Assembly (NCBI GenBank): GCA_015222055.1 | Contig: JADFUR010000039.1 | Coordinates: 51,142 to 115,141, forward strand | Direction of reading: 5' to 3' | Source of the DNA: Bacteroidota bacterium | GTDB lineage: Bacteria; Bacteroidota; Bacteroidia; Bacteroidales; B39-G9 | Length of the DNA: 64,000 bases | Program-made: the position numbers and the translations under genes | In this document: positions 45,590 to 55,557 of the stretch, in pieces | How positions within the stretch are numbered: position 1 is the first letter of the stretch | Layout: each line of letters begins with the position of its first letter | Notes under the pieces: generated by a model | The model's input: only the letters and a program-made list of their open reading frames with translations | The model's database searches: none | Told to the model about the DNA's origin: nothing

Positions 45590-46357
45590 ATGGAAAAAAA
45601 TATGCAAGAAAATAACATTCCAATATTCGTAAAAGAATATGAAATAAGATATAAAGAGGTTAACGACAGACAAGAAGCAACACCTGTAGCAATATTAAAT
45701 TTTGTTGAAGAAACAGCCGCCGACCATTGTGCTCATATAGGCAGAAATGTTTACGATTTACAAAAAAATGGAATTGGCTGGGTGCTTTATGCTGGTTGTT
45801 TTCACATGGATAAATATCCACGCTACAGAGAAAAAATAAAAATTAAAACATGGATATCTCAATTCAAAAGTTTTAGAGGATATAGAGAATACCGTGTATT
45901 GTCAGAAGACAATAAATTGCTGGGAGGTTTTCGTGGATTGTGGCTTTACTTTGATCTTGAAAAAAGAAAACCAATTCCTATTGAAGATATATATTATGAG
46001 AAATGGCCTATGAGAAATGAAAAAGCTATTGATTATGAAATAGACCCAAGCAAGAATCTAATAACAAATTCCGACAGTAACAAAAGTTTTGCTGTGCAGC
46101 GTTACGATATTGATTCAAACAACCATGTTAATAATGTGCGTTATATGCAGTGGCTTATGGAAGCTATTCCTGATGAATTTTATAACAAAGCTAAAATGCA
46201 ATATATTCAGGGAACATTTTTAAAAGAGACTTTTTTAGACCGTCATGTATTAGCAGATTGTAAAATAATTTCACCCAACGAATTATTACACACTGTAATT
46301 GAAAAGGAGCATGGTACTCTCTTGGCAACCGCGAGAACAACATGGGAGTGGGATTAA
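45590..46357 (+). CDS. Acyl-ACP thioesterase (FatA/FatB-like)
   Basis: 255 residues forming two hot-dog domains. The C-terminal block RYDIDSNNHVNNVRYMQWLM corresponds to the DxNxHVNN catalytic segment of plant and bacterial acyl-ACP thioesterases, with the asparagine and histidine of the active site present. EETAADHCAHIGRNV in the N-domain is also typical. It hydrolyses acyl-ACP to free fatty acid. The gene stands alone, ending in a clear hairpin terminator. M5 is an alternative start. Confidence 0.92.
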   Translation: MEKNMQENNIPIFVKEYEIRYKEVNDRQEATPVAILNFVEETAADHCAHIGRNVYDLQKNGIGWVLYAGCFHMDKYPRYREKIKIKTWISQFKSFRGYREYRVLSEDNKLLGGFRGLWLYFDLEKRKPIPIEDIYYEKWPMRNEKAIDYEIDPSKNLITNSDSNKSFAVQRYDIDSNNHVNNVRYMQWLMEAIPDEFYNKAKMQYIQGTFLKETFLDRHVLADCKIISPNELLHTVIEKEHGTLLATARTTWEWD

Positions 46358-46369
46358 CCATTATAAATT

Positions 46370-46398
46370 AGCATGGATTTTTATCTATGCTTTTTTTT
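46370..46398 (+). terminator. Rho-independent terminator after the thioesterase gene
   Basis: agcatggat pairs with atctatgct across a T loop (one mismatch), followed by a run of eight T. It lies 13 bases after the thioesterase stop. Confidence 0.75.
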
Positions 46399-46537
46399 AC
46401 ATTTAATTTTTAATAACCATAATTTTTTTTGCTTCAATCAATAACAAAATAAAGTATCCTTTCAGAAAGCAATGGTAAAATGAATAAATATTATTAATCT
46501 ATTGCTAAAGCATAATTTTGTTTAATTAATAGTATAT

Positions 46538-46663
46538 CAGATTAGCACCATTCTTTAGAATGGTGTAGAAATACAATTTCTTATCTATTGAAGTCGGCTT
46601 AAAGCCGACTTTTGAACATAATGAATTCATTTAAACACCACAATAAATTGTGGTGCTAATCTG
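46538..46663. repeat. MITE-like element R8 with perfect ends and three internal hairpins
   Basis: Ends cagattagcacca and tggtgctaatctg are perfect inverted repeats of 13 bases, 126 bases apart. Inside are three further hairpins: caccattc/gaatggtg (46546-46565), aagtcggctt/aagccgactt (46591-46611), and caccacaa/ttgtggtg near the right end. No coding frame. It fills part of the 509-base gap between the thioesterase and the exported protein; the rest of that gap is AT-rich with nothing recognised besides the terminator. Confidence 0.85.
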
Positions 46664-46866
46664 ATAATCAAAACATTCCAGTTTTAACTAAATGAACATT
46701 GATAAATAGCCATTCCCATTATTTAGTTTGTAAATTATAAGTCTTTTTTTGAGAGGATACAAAATCAATTTTTAAATAATTGCTAATCAGTTAGTTTTTT
46801 GTATATTTATAGATTGTATATGTAAAATTCCAAAAAATAGAATTAAGATATTAATCAGTAAAACGA

Positions 46867-47769
46867 ATGAAAGCAAAAATTAAATGGTTTTTTCTATTTC
46901 AAATTATTGTAATTTTTTTTACAATATCATATTCATATGCTCAGAATAAAACAGATTCCTTGAATTATTACATTGAGACCAATGATGGAAATACATATAA
47001 GGGGCAAATTCTATCTCAAGATTCTGTTAAAATTTTATTCAAGTCCGATAATTTAGGTGAGATAAGAATATTAAAGACCAACATAAAAAAGATAGTTTCT
47101 ATTGATGAGGGCAAAATTAAAGAGGGTAAATATTGGTTTGACAACCCTCAGGCAACTCGTTATTTCTTTTCTCCAAATGGCTATGGGCTTTTATCGGGAG
47201 AAGGTTATTATCAAAATGTTTGGGTGTTGGTAAACTCTTTTGCTGTAGGAATTACTGATAATTTTTCAATTGGTGCAGGTTTAGTTCCTCTTTTTTTGTT
47301 CGCCGGTACTTCTTCTCCTGTTTGGATTACCCCCAAATTTTCTATTCCCGTATCAAGTGATAAGGTTGAATTTGGCGTAGGAGCTATGATTGGAACTGTT
47401 CTTGTAGAAGAAGAAACCGGATTTGGAATTCTTTATGGAATATCGACCTTTGGTTCAAAAGATAATAATGTAAGCATTGGTTTGGGGTATGGTTATGCTG
47501 GTGGAGAATGGGCAAATTCTCCCATGATTAACATTAATGCAATGCTTCGTACCGGTGCTAGAGGTTATTTCATAACAGAAAATTATTTTATTCAAGCAGG
47601 AGAAACTACAGTTACTATTCTTTCGTTTGGTGGACGGCAGATAATAAAATCTGCAGGGCTTGATTATGGATTACTAATACCCCTGTCTAGCGAAATGAAT
47701 GAATTTATTGCAATACCATGGCTCGGAATTACAATTCCTTTTGGAAATAAAAAGACAAAAAAGAAATAA
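46867..47769 (+). CDS. Exported protein of unknown function
   Basis: 300 residues with a signal peptide (to about residue 26, SYSYAQ). An N-terminal beta-rich unit (YYIETNDGNTYKGQILSQDS, DNLGEIRILKTNIKKI) resembles short SH3-like modules seen in Bacteroidota exported proteins. The glycine- and aromatic-rich remainder with repeated amphipathic strands (FSIGAGLVPLF, VEFGVGAMIG, NVSIGLGYGYAGG) suggests a small outer-membrane barrel. No family name is offered. It stands between the R8 element and a broken GldL-like gene. Confidence 0.75.
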   Translation: MKAKIKWFFLFQIIVIFFTISYSYAQNKTDSLNYYIETNDGNTYKGQILSQDSVKILFKSDNLGEIRILKTNIKKIVSIDEGKIKEGKYWFDNPQATRYFFSPNGYGLLSGEGYYQNVWVLVNSFAVGITDNFSIGAGLVPLFLFAGTSSPVWITPKFSIPVSSDKVEFGVGAMIGTVLVEEETGFGILYGISTFGSKDNNVSIGLGYGYAGGEWANSPMININAMLRTGARGYFITENYFIQAGETTVTILSFGGRQIIKSAGLDYGLLIPLSSEMNEFIAIPWLGITIPFGNKKTKKK

Positions 47770-47836
47770 TATTTAATAAGTAAGAATAAAATTAAGCCAA
47801 AGAATAAATTTAATTTTAACTTTAAACTGTTTTTTT

Positions 47837-48013
47837 ATGAAAAAAATAGTTTAAATCTTAGGTGTGATTGCCGGACTGGCAATATTTATTGGATTGGTTT
47901 TTAAAGTTCAGCATTGGCCTGGAGCAATTATCCTATTAACGATTTCAATTTTATCAAGTATTGTTTTTATCCCATTATTCGCAATTTATCAGTATAGAAA
48001 AGATACAGATTAA
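47837..48013 (+). pseudogene. GldL-like small membrane protein gene with an in-frame stop at codon 6
   Basis: ATG at 47837 gives MKKIV then TAA (47852-47854). The same frame then reads ILGVIAGLAIFIGLVFKVQH and WPGAIILLTISILSSIVFIP, ending YRKDTD at 48013. The KVQHWPGA element between two membrane spans is characteristic of GldL and small GldL-related proteins of Bacteroidota gliding/type 9 secretion machinery. With the stop corrected it is about 58 residues. Either a nonsense mutation has killed it or translation starts at the GTG (47864). Confidence 0.7.
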
Positions 48014-48049
48014 TGAATTAGAGCTAAATATTTTAAATATTTGAAAATT

Positions 48050-48078
48050 GGCACAGACATTTGTCTGTGCCTTTTAAT
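48050..48078 (+). terminator. Hairpin terminator after the GldL-like remnant
   Basis: ggcacagaca and tgtctgtgcc are perfect complements around a very short loop, followed by ttttaatt. It would end transcription before the YfcC gene. Confidence 0.75.
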
Positions 48079-48200
48079 TATATAAATGCATATTTTTTCG
48101 AGTTAATACTCAAAACTTTCTTATTTTAGCAAACTTTATTAGAAAATTCTTGAACATTTAGGTTTTTATATAACCCTTTTGACAACAAAACTTTATCACT

Positions 48201-49793
48201 ATGCTAAAAAAGAGAAAAGTACCACACACATATGTAATTGTGTTTTATATAATTGTTATTGCAGCTATTGCAACAATGATTATTCCGGGCGGACAATATG
48301 CCGAAAAAACAGTAGTAGTGAATGGTCAAGAGAGCACAGAAATGGTTTTTCATTATGTGGATCATCATGTGCAGACCTGGCAAATTTTTTCAGCTTTGTT
48401 TAAAGGTTTTGAAAGACAAGCAGGAATAATCGTTTTTATTTTAATGATTGGCGGTGCTTTTTGGATTATGAACAACAGTAAAGCAATTGATGTAGGTATA
48501 TATTCATTTTTACGACTTACAAAACGTGTTGAAAAATTTAAGTTTTTTAAAAAACTCGGTGTCGAAAATATTATAATAACATTAATAATGTTGCTTTTTA
48601 GTGCTTTTGGTGCAATTTTTGGCATGAGCGAGGAGACAATTGCGTTTATAATTATTTTTGTTCCGCTTTCCATATCAATGGGATATGACTCTATTGTTGG
48701 TGTGAGCATGTGTTTTGTGGCTGCTGGATTAGGATTTGCCGGAGCAATTTTAAACCCTTTTACAATTGGTATTGCACAAGGTTTAGCAGGCTTACCTCTT
48801 TTTTCAGGAATTGAATATCGCTTGTTTTCTTGGTTAGTAATAAATACAATTGGAATTACATTTATTCTGCGATACGCAAGAAAAATTAAAAAGAACCCAA
48901 AATCATCGCTTGTGTACGAAGACGATGCTTATTGGAGAAAAAGAGGTGAAGAAAATGCAGATAAAATTGTTTATAAAACAACTCCATCGGCATGGATTGT
49001 ATACTGTATCTTAGTCGCAACAATGGTGGTTTTTTCGGTGTTATATCCACAAACAGAATTAAAAATAGGTAATTCATCATCTGTAATACCAATAATTCCT
49101 ATTGTAACCGCAATGTTTGCTTTAACAGGATTTTTAAGCCTTCGGAAATCATCACATTTTTTTGTTCTCAATCTCTTGATTTACACCATCTTTTTTTTAA
49201 TTATTGGCGTTATGGGATATGGCTGGTATATTATGGAGATTGCTGCTTTATTTTTCGCAATGGGAATATTTTCAGGCATAGCAATGAACAACTCTGCCGA
49301 CGAGATTACAAAATTATTTCTTGCAGGAGCAAAAGATATTATGTCGGCAGCATTTATTGTTGGATTGGCAGGTGGAATAATAGTGATTCTCGAAGACGGG
49401 AAAATTATTGATACAATTCTTTACGGATTATCGCAGTCAATGAATGATTTTGGAAAAGTAGCATCAGTAAGTGTTATGTATTTTATTCAAACGGTTATTA
49501 ATGTAATAATTCCGTCGGGTTCTGCAAAAGCAGCATTAACAATGCCAATAATGGCTCCTTTTTCCGACTTAATAGGAATTTCGCGACAAGCAACGGTTAT
49601 GGCTTTTCAGTTTGGCGATGGATTTACAAATATGATTACACCAACTTCGGGAGTTTTAATAGGAGTTCTTGGTGTAGCAAAAATCCCATATCAAAAATGG
49701 GTGAAATGGATTACCCCTTTAATGATAATTTTAATGGTAATAGGATTACTTTTACTTATCCCTACAGTTACAATGAAATTAAACGGATTTTAG
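48201..49793 (+). CDS. YfcC-family (DcuC/arginine-ornithine antiporter-like) transporter
   Basis: 530 residues with about twelve membrane spans. It opens KRKVPHTYVIVFYIIVIAAI and MIIPGGQYA, the standard start of YfcC proteins. Conserved segments include FGAIFGMSEETIAFIIIF, MCFVAAGLGFAGAILNPFT and IQTVINVIIPSGSAKAALTM; the last has the PSGSAKA half-helix breaker seen in ion-transporter-superfamily proteins. Substrates of the family are mostly unassigned, probably amino acids or small carboxylates. It is monocistronic. Confidence 0.9.
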   Translation: MLKKRKVPHTYVIVFYIIVIAAIATMIIPGGQYAEKTVVVNGQESTEMVFHYVDHHVQTWQIFSALFKGFERQAGIIVFILMIGGAFWIMNNSKAIDVGIYSFLRLTKRVEKFKFFKKLGVENIIITLIMLLFSAFGAIFGMSEETIAFIIIFVPLSISMGYDSIVGVSMCFVAAGLGFAGAILNPFTIGIAQGLAGLPLFSGIEYRLFSWLVINTIGITFILRYARKIKKNPKSSLVYEDDAYWRKRGEENADKIVYKTTPSAWIVYCILVATMVVFSVLYPQTELKIGNSSSVIPIIPIVTAMFALTGFLSLRKSSHFFVLNLLIYTIFFLIIGVMGYGWYIMEIAALFFAMGIFSGIAMNNSADEITKLFLAGAKDIMSAAFIVGLAGGIIVILEDGKIIDTILYGLSQSMNDFGKVASVSVMYFIQTVINVIIPSGSAKAALTMPIMAPFSDLIGISRQATVMAFQFGDGFTNMITPTSGVLIGVLGVAKIPYQKWVKWITPLMIILMVIGLLLLIPTVTMKLNGF

Positions 49794-49860
49794 AAAAATA
49801 AATATATTTCCTGACTTAGTTAACATAATTGTTAATTTTGCGGTTTATTAAAAATATTTC

Positions 49861-51717
49861 ATGAACTATTTACAAGTAGATGATATTACTAAGTCGTTTG
49901 GCGATTTAGAGCTTTTTAGCAATATTACATTCAGTATTGATAAAGATCAAAAAACAGCGATAATTGCCAAAAACGGAACTGGGAAAACAACATTGTTAAA
50001 TATTATTGCAAAAAAAGACACTGCCGATTCTGGCAAAATATTATTAAGAAATAATATTAAAATATCATACCTTGAACAATTGCCAGATATTAATGAGAAT
50101 AATACTGTAATTGATGAGGTCTTTAGTTCGTCGGGTGATGTTGCTAAGTTGATAAGCCGCTACGAAAAAGCAATAAAAGATGATAACAAAAAGGAACTCC
50201 AAAAAGTTATTGATGAGATTGATGCTGAAGATGCCTGGGATTATGAAACAAAGGTTAAGCAGATATTAACTAAGCTTAAGATTAATGATTATAATCAAGC
50301 GATAAAAGAATTGTCGGGAGGTCAAAAAAAACGTGTAGCTCTTGCCAACGCTTTAATTAATCAACCCGATTTTTTAATTCTCGATGAGCCAACCAACCAT
50401 CTCGACATCGATATGATTGAATGGCTTGAAGAATATCTAAAAAGCACAAAAACAACTTTATTGATGGTTACTCACGACCGTTATTTTTTAGATCGCGTTT
50501 GTAATGATATAATTGAAATTGACGATCAGCAAGTTTATCGCTACAAAGGCAATTATTCTTATTATCTTACTAAGAGAGAAGAGCGAATTGCAATTCAAAA
50601 TGCACAAGCTGAGAAAGCAAAAAATTTGCTGAAAAAAGAAACCGACTGGATGAGCAGAATGCCACAAGCACGAGCAACTAAGGCAAAATATCGTATTGAT
50701 GCTTTTTATCAATTAAAAGATAAAGCATCGCAAACAAAAACCGATGAGCAACTTAATTTTAATATTAAATCGTCGCGTTTAGGGAAAAAAATTATTGAAG
50801 CAAAACATATTAATAAGAAATATGATGATTTAACTATTTTAAACGATTTTTCTTATAATTTTAATCGTAATGACAGGCTTGGAATTATTGGCAAAAACGG
50901 AACAGGAAAATCAACTTTTTTAAATATTATAACAGGAAAGTTAAAATGTGATTCTGGTGTTGTTGAAACGGGCGAGACAATTGTTTTTGGTTATTACAAA
51001 CAACAGGGTATTGAGCTTGATAAAGACAAGTGCGTTATTGATGTTATTAAAGAAATTTCTGAAAACATTACTCTTGGTAACGGAAACACAATGACCGCAG
51101 CACAGTTTTTAAACTATTTTCTTTTTTCTTACGATAAACATTATACCTACGTTTCAAAGCTAAGTGGGGGTGAAAAACGTCGTTTATATCTGATGACTGT
51201 TTTAATGAAAAATCCCAATTTTTTAATTCTGGATGAGCCTACAAACGATTTGGATATTATGACACTGTCAGTGCTTGAACATTATTTGCAAAATTTTTCG
51301 GGTTGCCTTATTGTTGTTTCTCACGATAGATATTTTATGGATAATGTGGTTGAGCATTTATTTGTTTTTGAAGGAGATGGAAAAATAAAAGATTTCCCTG
51401 GAAATTATTCAATATACAGAGAGAGCTTTTCTAATCAAAAGAAAAAACAAAAAGTTGAACATAAAAAAAATATAAAAAAAATAGATGTTTCTGAGAAGAA
51501 AAAAATAAAGCTAAGCTATAATGAGAAACGTGAATTTGAAGTTTTAGAAAAAGAAATTCAAGATTTAGAAGAAGAAAAGAATAATCTTGAAAAAGAAATA
51601 TCATCAGGAACAGTACCGCAAAAAGAACTTATTGAAAAGTCAAACAGATTAGGTGATATTTTTAAAATAATTGATTCAAAGTCAAACAGATGGCTTGATT
51701 TGAGTGAGTTTATATAG
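49861..51717 (+). CDS. ABC-F family ATPase (Uup-like)
   Basis: 618 residues with two ABC domains and no membrane part. Domain 1 has AKNGTGKTTLLN, ELSGGQKKRVALANAL and LILDEPTNHLDID; domain 2 has GKNGTGKSTFLN, KLSGGEKRRLYLMTV and LILDEPTNDLDI. The linker between them (about residues 240-300) is the ribosome-directed arm, and the C-terminus is a coiled coil (VLEKEIQDLEEEKNNLEKEI), as in Uup. ABC-F proteins act on the ribosome or in DNA metabolism. Nothing in the context suggests an antibiotic-resistance role. Confidence 0.94.
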   Translation: MNYLQVDDITKSFGDLELFSNITFSIDKDQKTAIIAKNGTGKTTLLNIIAKKDTADSGKILLRNNIKISYLEQLPDINENNTVIDEVFSSSGDVAKLISRYEKAIKDDNKKELQKVIDEIDAEDAWDYETKVKQILTKLKINDYNQAIKELSGGQKKRVALANALINQPDFLILDEPTNHLDIDMIEWLEEYLKSTKTTLLMVTHDRYFLDRVCNDIIEIDDQQVYRYKGNYSYYLTKREERIAIQNAQAEKAKNLLKKETDWMSRMPQARATKAKYRIDAFYQLKDKASQTKTDEQLNFNIKSSRLGKKIIEAKHINKKYDDLTILNDFSYNFNRNDRLGIIGKNGTGKSTFLNIITGKLKCDSGVVETGETIVFGYYKQQGIELDKDKCVIDVIKEISENITLGNGNTMTAAQFLNYFLFSYDKHYTYVSKLSGGEKRRLYLMTVLMKNPNFLILDEPTNDLDIMTLSVLEHYLQNFSGCLIVVSHDRYFMDNVVEHLFVFEGDGKIKDFPGNYSIYRESFSNQKKKQKVEHKKNIKKIDVSEKKKIKLSYNEKREFEVLEKEIQDLEEEKNNLEKEISSGTVPQKELIEKSNRLGDIFKIIDSKSNRWLDLSEFI

Positions 51718-51926
51718 GATTAAATGAACTCTTTGAAAATAATTAATATTAGCAAACTTGAGTTCTGTTTAATGCCTTGGTAATCAATTTTCAGAAATTG
51801 ATTTTTTTTATTTTAAATTATTTGCAATTAAGCACGATATTTTTTTAATTGATTTTTATTTGGATAAAAAAAAAGAAAAAAATAAATTAATTTATTACTT
51901 TTACAAAAGTAAATTTAAGGATTATC

Positions 51927-52811
51927 ATGTTTAAGCATCTTACCCTAACATTTAGTTTCATTTTGTTAACATTATCATTTTTGTATTCACAAGATGATAT
52001 TTCATTAACACCACATATTTCAAAAGAAATTCAATCGGGTAATCAGTTCACAGTAGAGGTAACGATAAAAAAAGGTGATTTAAAAGGAATCGCACGCTTT
52101 GAACATAAGTTGCCTGAAGGATTTTCTGCAACAAAAATGAATTCTGCAAACGGTGAGTTTCGTTTTACTAGAAATACAGTTGTATTGCAATGGATAAATT
52201 TGCCATTCGAAAAGGAATTTACAATTTCGTATAAACTTAAAACAGATACTTCAGTAGAAGGATATCATGTGATGCGAGCAAATTTTTATTTCTTGCAAAA
52301 TTCTGAGCGTCGAATTGTTGAAATGTATCCTCAGGTTTTAACAATAAAAAAAGAGAATTCTAATAAAGTAAAAGCACATTTAAAAAGTGATTTAGTAACT
52401 AATAATTTAGATAATATTCTTAAAAAAGGTGAATTTAGTTGTGTTCGTCAAAAACCTTACATGACTGAAAATAATGAAATAGTAGTTAATTTATTAGTTA
52501 ATAAAAAAGATTTAAATAAATTTGGGAAAATTCAAGAATTTATACCTAAAGGTTACAAAGCTGTTAGTATTAGAAGCAATAGTGCTATGTTTGTGTTTAA
52601 TAGTCGATTACATATCGTGAAATTTATGTGGATGAATTTACCAAATACTCCCCAGTTTGTTGTTTCATATAAATTAGTTCCAATTAAAGATATTCCCGAT
52701 GAGGCTTTTATAATTACAGGACAAATGTTTTATGCAACAAATAATATTACTAACACAATTGATATTGTTGAGCGTGGTATTGATATAATGAAATATATTC
52801 ACAATAAATAA
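51927..52811 (+). CDS. Exported protein with two repeated Ig-like domains, unknown function
   Basis: 294 residues: a signal peptide (to about residue 21, LYSQ), then two similar domains. ARFEHKLPEGFSATKMNS then LQWINLPFEKEFTISYKL in the first domain matches KIQEFIPKGYKAVSIRSN then MWMNLPNTPQFVVSYKL in the second. The pattern, strands followed by a W-(I/M)-N-LP turn and a closing SYKL strand, suggests an immunoglobulin-like beta sandwich. It is probably periplasmic or surface-located. No family name is assigned. It stands alone between the ABC-F and rsmG genes. Confidence 0.78.
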   Translation: MFKHLTLTFSFILLTLSFLYSQDDISLTPHISKEIQSGNQFTVEVTIKKGDLKGIARFEHKLPEGFSATKMNSANGEFRFTRNTVVLQWINLPFEKEFTISYKLKTDTSVEGYHVMRANFYFLQNSERRIVEMYPQVLTIKKENSNKVKAHLKSDLVTNNLDNILKKGEFSCVRQKPYMTENNEIVVNLLVNKKDLNKFGKIQEFIPKGYKAVSIRSNSAMFVFNSRLHIVKFMWMNLPNTPQFVVSYKLVPIKDIPDEAFIITGQMFYATNNITNTIDIVERGIDIMKYIHNK

Positions 52812-52966
52812 TTATTGTGAAAGTTGGGAGGATTTTATTATAGTTAAAATAGGTAAAAAATTTTGAATTATTTAATTGGCTTAATAAACGGAAGCGATTT
52901 ATTATATATGCAATTTAAAATTAAACAAATTCACACAAGAAGCACAAAACAATTGTATTTGTGCGA

Positions 52967-53593
52967 TTAAGAATTAAATTCCCAGTAAACAATTTTTTTT
53001 GTTTCAAAGAATTCCTCCTCAAAAAAATTATTAATATTATATATCGAAATTGATTTTTTTATATTTTTAATTTCATCTGTAAAATCACCTCCTTTTAAAT
53101 ATAAAATGCCGTTTGGGAGGGGGTTTTTATCATTTCCATGAATATTTTTTTTTACTAAAGCTACAAACTGTGGAAAATTGGTGACAGCTCTGCTAATAAT
53201 GAAATCATATTTATTTTTAATTTTCTCAACCCTTATTTTTTCAGAATTTACATTGTTTAAGTTTAATTCTTTTGTTATTTCTTTTACAACTTTTATTTTT
53301 TTTCCTATAGAATCTATTAAAAAGAAATTAGTATCCGGAAAAAGAATTGCCAACGGAATGCCGGGAAATCCTCCACCAGTACCAACATCAAGAATTGAAG
53401 TGTTTTTATTGAAACGAATAATTTTTGCTATAGCTAATGAGTGTAAAACATGATGTTCATAAATATTGTCAATATCTTTTCGGGAAATAACGTTAATTTG
53501 TTCGTTCCAAAAAGAATACAAATTTTTTAATTTAGAGAATTGTTCAATTTGTTTTTCTGTTAAATTTGGGAAATATTTTAGTATTTGATGCAT
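52967..53593 (-). CDS. rsmG: 16S rRNA (guanine-527-N7)-methyltransferase
   Basis: 208 residues. ILDVGTGGGFPGIPLAILFP is the AdoMet-binding motif, FFLIDSIGKKIKVVKEI the acidic-end motif, and DFIISRAVTNFPQFV the conserved ISRA segment, all as in RsmG. It methylates G527 in the 530 loop of 16S rRNA. It follows the sigma factor gene by 14 bases and is probably in one operon with it and the glycosyltransferase. Confidence 0.95.
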   Translation of the reverse strand: MHQILKYFPNLTEKQIEQFSKLKNLYSFWNEQINVISRKDIDNIYEHHVLHSLAIAKIIRFNKNTSILDVGTGGGFPGIPLAILFPDTNFFLIDSIGKKIKVVKEITKELNLNNVNSEKIRVEKIKNKYDFIISRAVTNFPQFVALVKKNIHGNDKNPLPNGILYLKGGDFTDEIKNIKKSISIYNINNFFEEEFFETKKIVYWEFNS

Positions 53594-53607
53594 TTCAGTA
53601 GTTATGA

Positions 53608-54225
53608 TTAGATATACTTTTTATTATTTTTTAATAGATTAAATAGAAGTTCACGAGCCCTAAAAAGTTGTGCTTTTACAGTTCCTATAGGTAGTTCTAA
53701 TTCTTGGGATATTTCTTCGTAGGAATATTCTTTAAAATATCTTAGTTCGATTAATCTACGATATCTTGGTTTAAGCTTCCCTACAACTTCTCGCATGTGA
53801 TTAACTTTTTGTTTTTTTATAAGTTCCTCTTCAGGGTCAGGTCCTTTTGCCTGAATATGTTTCGAGAAATAATCCTCCAAATCATTAGAATCTTTGTCAG
53901 TAGAGGAATTGGAAACTTGAGAAATAGTGCTTTTCTTTTTTCTTAAAAAGTCAATACAGTTATTTGAAGCAATTTTAAATAACCATGTGCTAAAAGCATA
54001 CTTTGGTGAATATTGTTTAATGTTTTTAAAAGCCTTGCCAAAAGCTTCCATTGTTAAATCTTCGGCATCGCTTTTGTTTTTTGTCATTTTAAGTAATAAA
54101 AAATAAATGGCATCTTTATATCGTCCCATTAATTCTGCATAGGCATTTTCATTACCTTCAATGGCATTACACACAGTATTGTAGTCTTTGAGAGCCTGCT
54201 CAGAAAAATTAGGATTTATTTCCAT
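53608..54225 (-). CDS. ECF-type RNA polymerase sigma factor
   Basis: 205 residues. Region 2 includes DAEDLTMEAFGKAFKNI and FSTWLFKIASNNCIDFLR; region 4 is RYRRLIELRYFKEYSYEEIS then LPIGTVKAQLFRARELL. The linker between them is long and polar (SSTDKDSNDLEDYF). No anti-sigma gene is adjacent; it overlaps the glycosyltransferase gene upstream by ten bases and is followed closely by rsmG. This constitutive-looking arrangement recalls RpoE-like sigma factors carried in housekeeping operons of Bacteroidota. Confidence 0.93.
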   Translation of the reverse strand: MEINPNFSEQALKDYNTVCNAIEGNENAYAELMGRYKDAIYFLLLKMTKNKSDAEDLTMEAFGKAFKNIKQYSPKYAFSTWLFKIASNNCIDFLRKKKSTISQVSNSSTDKDSNDLEDYFSKHIQAKGPDPEEELIKKQKVNHMREVVGKLKPRYRRLIELRYFKEYSYEEISQELELPIGTVKAQLFRARELLFNLLKNNKKYI

Positions 54226-55361
54226 TTATTTTGCTTTATTAAAAAGTAACTTGATACTATTAAATGAAAATTAAATATTGGCAATAAAATATCCAATAAT
54301 AGGGTTGAAAACAAAAAACCCTTCTCTTGTAAACGATTCATGCCTTTTTTTATTATTATTAACTGCACTAAAGATCTAACTAAAAAAGATATTAAGAGAA
54401 CCCTGTAATCAAATTTTGATATTAAAAGGAAAATAAAAGATAAGTAAAAAATTTCTCTACTCAAAATTTCTATGCATAAATAAAATTTCGATTTTGTTTT
54501 ATAGTATTTTGCTGTAGTTAAATGTCTTCGTTTTTGAGTAAACCATTCATGTAAATTTGTCTTTGGCAATGATCGTGTATAACTAGTTTTATCAATCTCA
54601 ATTTTTATATTATTTTTATTCGCAACATCATTAATAAATAAATCATCGTCGCCAGATAGAATATGATTATGGCCGGCAAAACCTTTGTTTTTAAAAAATG
54701 TAGATTTCCGATATGCTAAATTTCTACCAACACCCATATATGGTTTACCGGCTATTGCTAATCCAAAATATTGAAGTGCAATAAAAAAAGTGTCAAAACG
54801 AATCAACTTATTAACAAACCCTTTTTTATTAACATAACCACCATAACCCAATACAATTTCAGTTTTATCTGTGAAATTTTTTTGCATACTGTTAATCCAA
54901 TTTTTGTCAACAGGGTAGCAATCAGCATCAATTAATAAAAGCAATTCGTTTTTTGCTGCTTTAATACCAATTGTTAATGCTAACTTTTTACCATGGTAAA
55001 ATTTTTTATCCTCATTAATAGTTGAGATTTTTAAACGAGAATATTTTTTTTGAAGTACGGCTAATGTCTCTTCACTTTTGTCACTAGAACAGTCATTTAC
55101 AACTATAACCTCATAATCAAAATAATCTTGAGCTAATATTAAAGGAAGGTGCTTTTTTAAATTTTCCACTTCGTTACGAGCACAAATTATTACCGATACA
55201 GGCTCATTGGATTCAGATGTTTCTTTTTGTTTATAAAAAAGTATTCTGCTATATACAAAAAAATAATAAATTAGTTGTATTAATAGACTTAAGCCGAATA
55301 AAGCTAAAATAATTTTCTCGAAATTATTTGTTGAAGTTAATAAATAATTGAAATAATCCAC
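54216..55361 (-). CDS. Family 2 membrane glycosyltransferase
   Basis: 381 residues. A first membrane span (IILALFGLSLLIQLIYYFF) precedes a GT2 domain: PVSVIICARNEVENLKKHLP, VIVVNDCSSDKSEE, and LLIDADCYPVDKNW with the metal-binding DAD. SGDDDLFIND and the TQKRRHLTTAKYY block (QxxRW-like, here QKRRH) lie near the active site, and membrane spans follow at the C-terminus. It probably builds a cell-surface glycan or glycolipid; the sugar is not predictable. Its last ten bases overlap the sigma factor gene. Confidence 0.92.
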   Translation of the reverse strand: MDYFNYLLTSTNNFEKIILALFGLSLLIQLIYYFFVYSRILFYKQKETSESNEPVSVIICARNEVENLKKHLPLILAQDYFDYEVIVVNDCSSDKSEETLAVLQKKYSRLKISTINEDKKFYHGKKLALTIGIKAAKNELLLLIDADCYPVDKNWINSMQKNFTDKTEIVLGYGGYVNKKGFVNKLIRFDTFFIALQYFGLAIAGKPYMGVGRNLAYRKSTFFKNKGFAGHNHILSGDDDLFINDVANKNNIKIEIDKTSYTRSLPKTNLHEWFTQKRRHLTTAKYYKTKSKFYLCIEILSREIFYLSFIFLLISKFDYRVLLISFLVRSLVQLIIIKKGMNRLQEKGFLFSTLLLDILLPIFNFHLIVSSYFLIKQNKWK

Positions 55362-55557
55362 TTATGTATAATTGTATATATTATAATTATTAAATACTTA
55401 AATAAAGCACAATTTTATCAAAGTTTTTATTTCAAAGCAACTTTATTATTAATTTTATTTATTTTTTATGAAAGTAAGTTGTTGAGAATGCACTTTTGAA
55501 AAATTATTATAACTATTAATTAATTGATTATTAGAGTGTAATGTTTTTTTTTATCAT

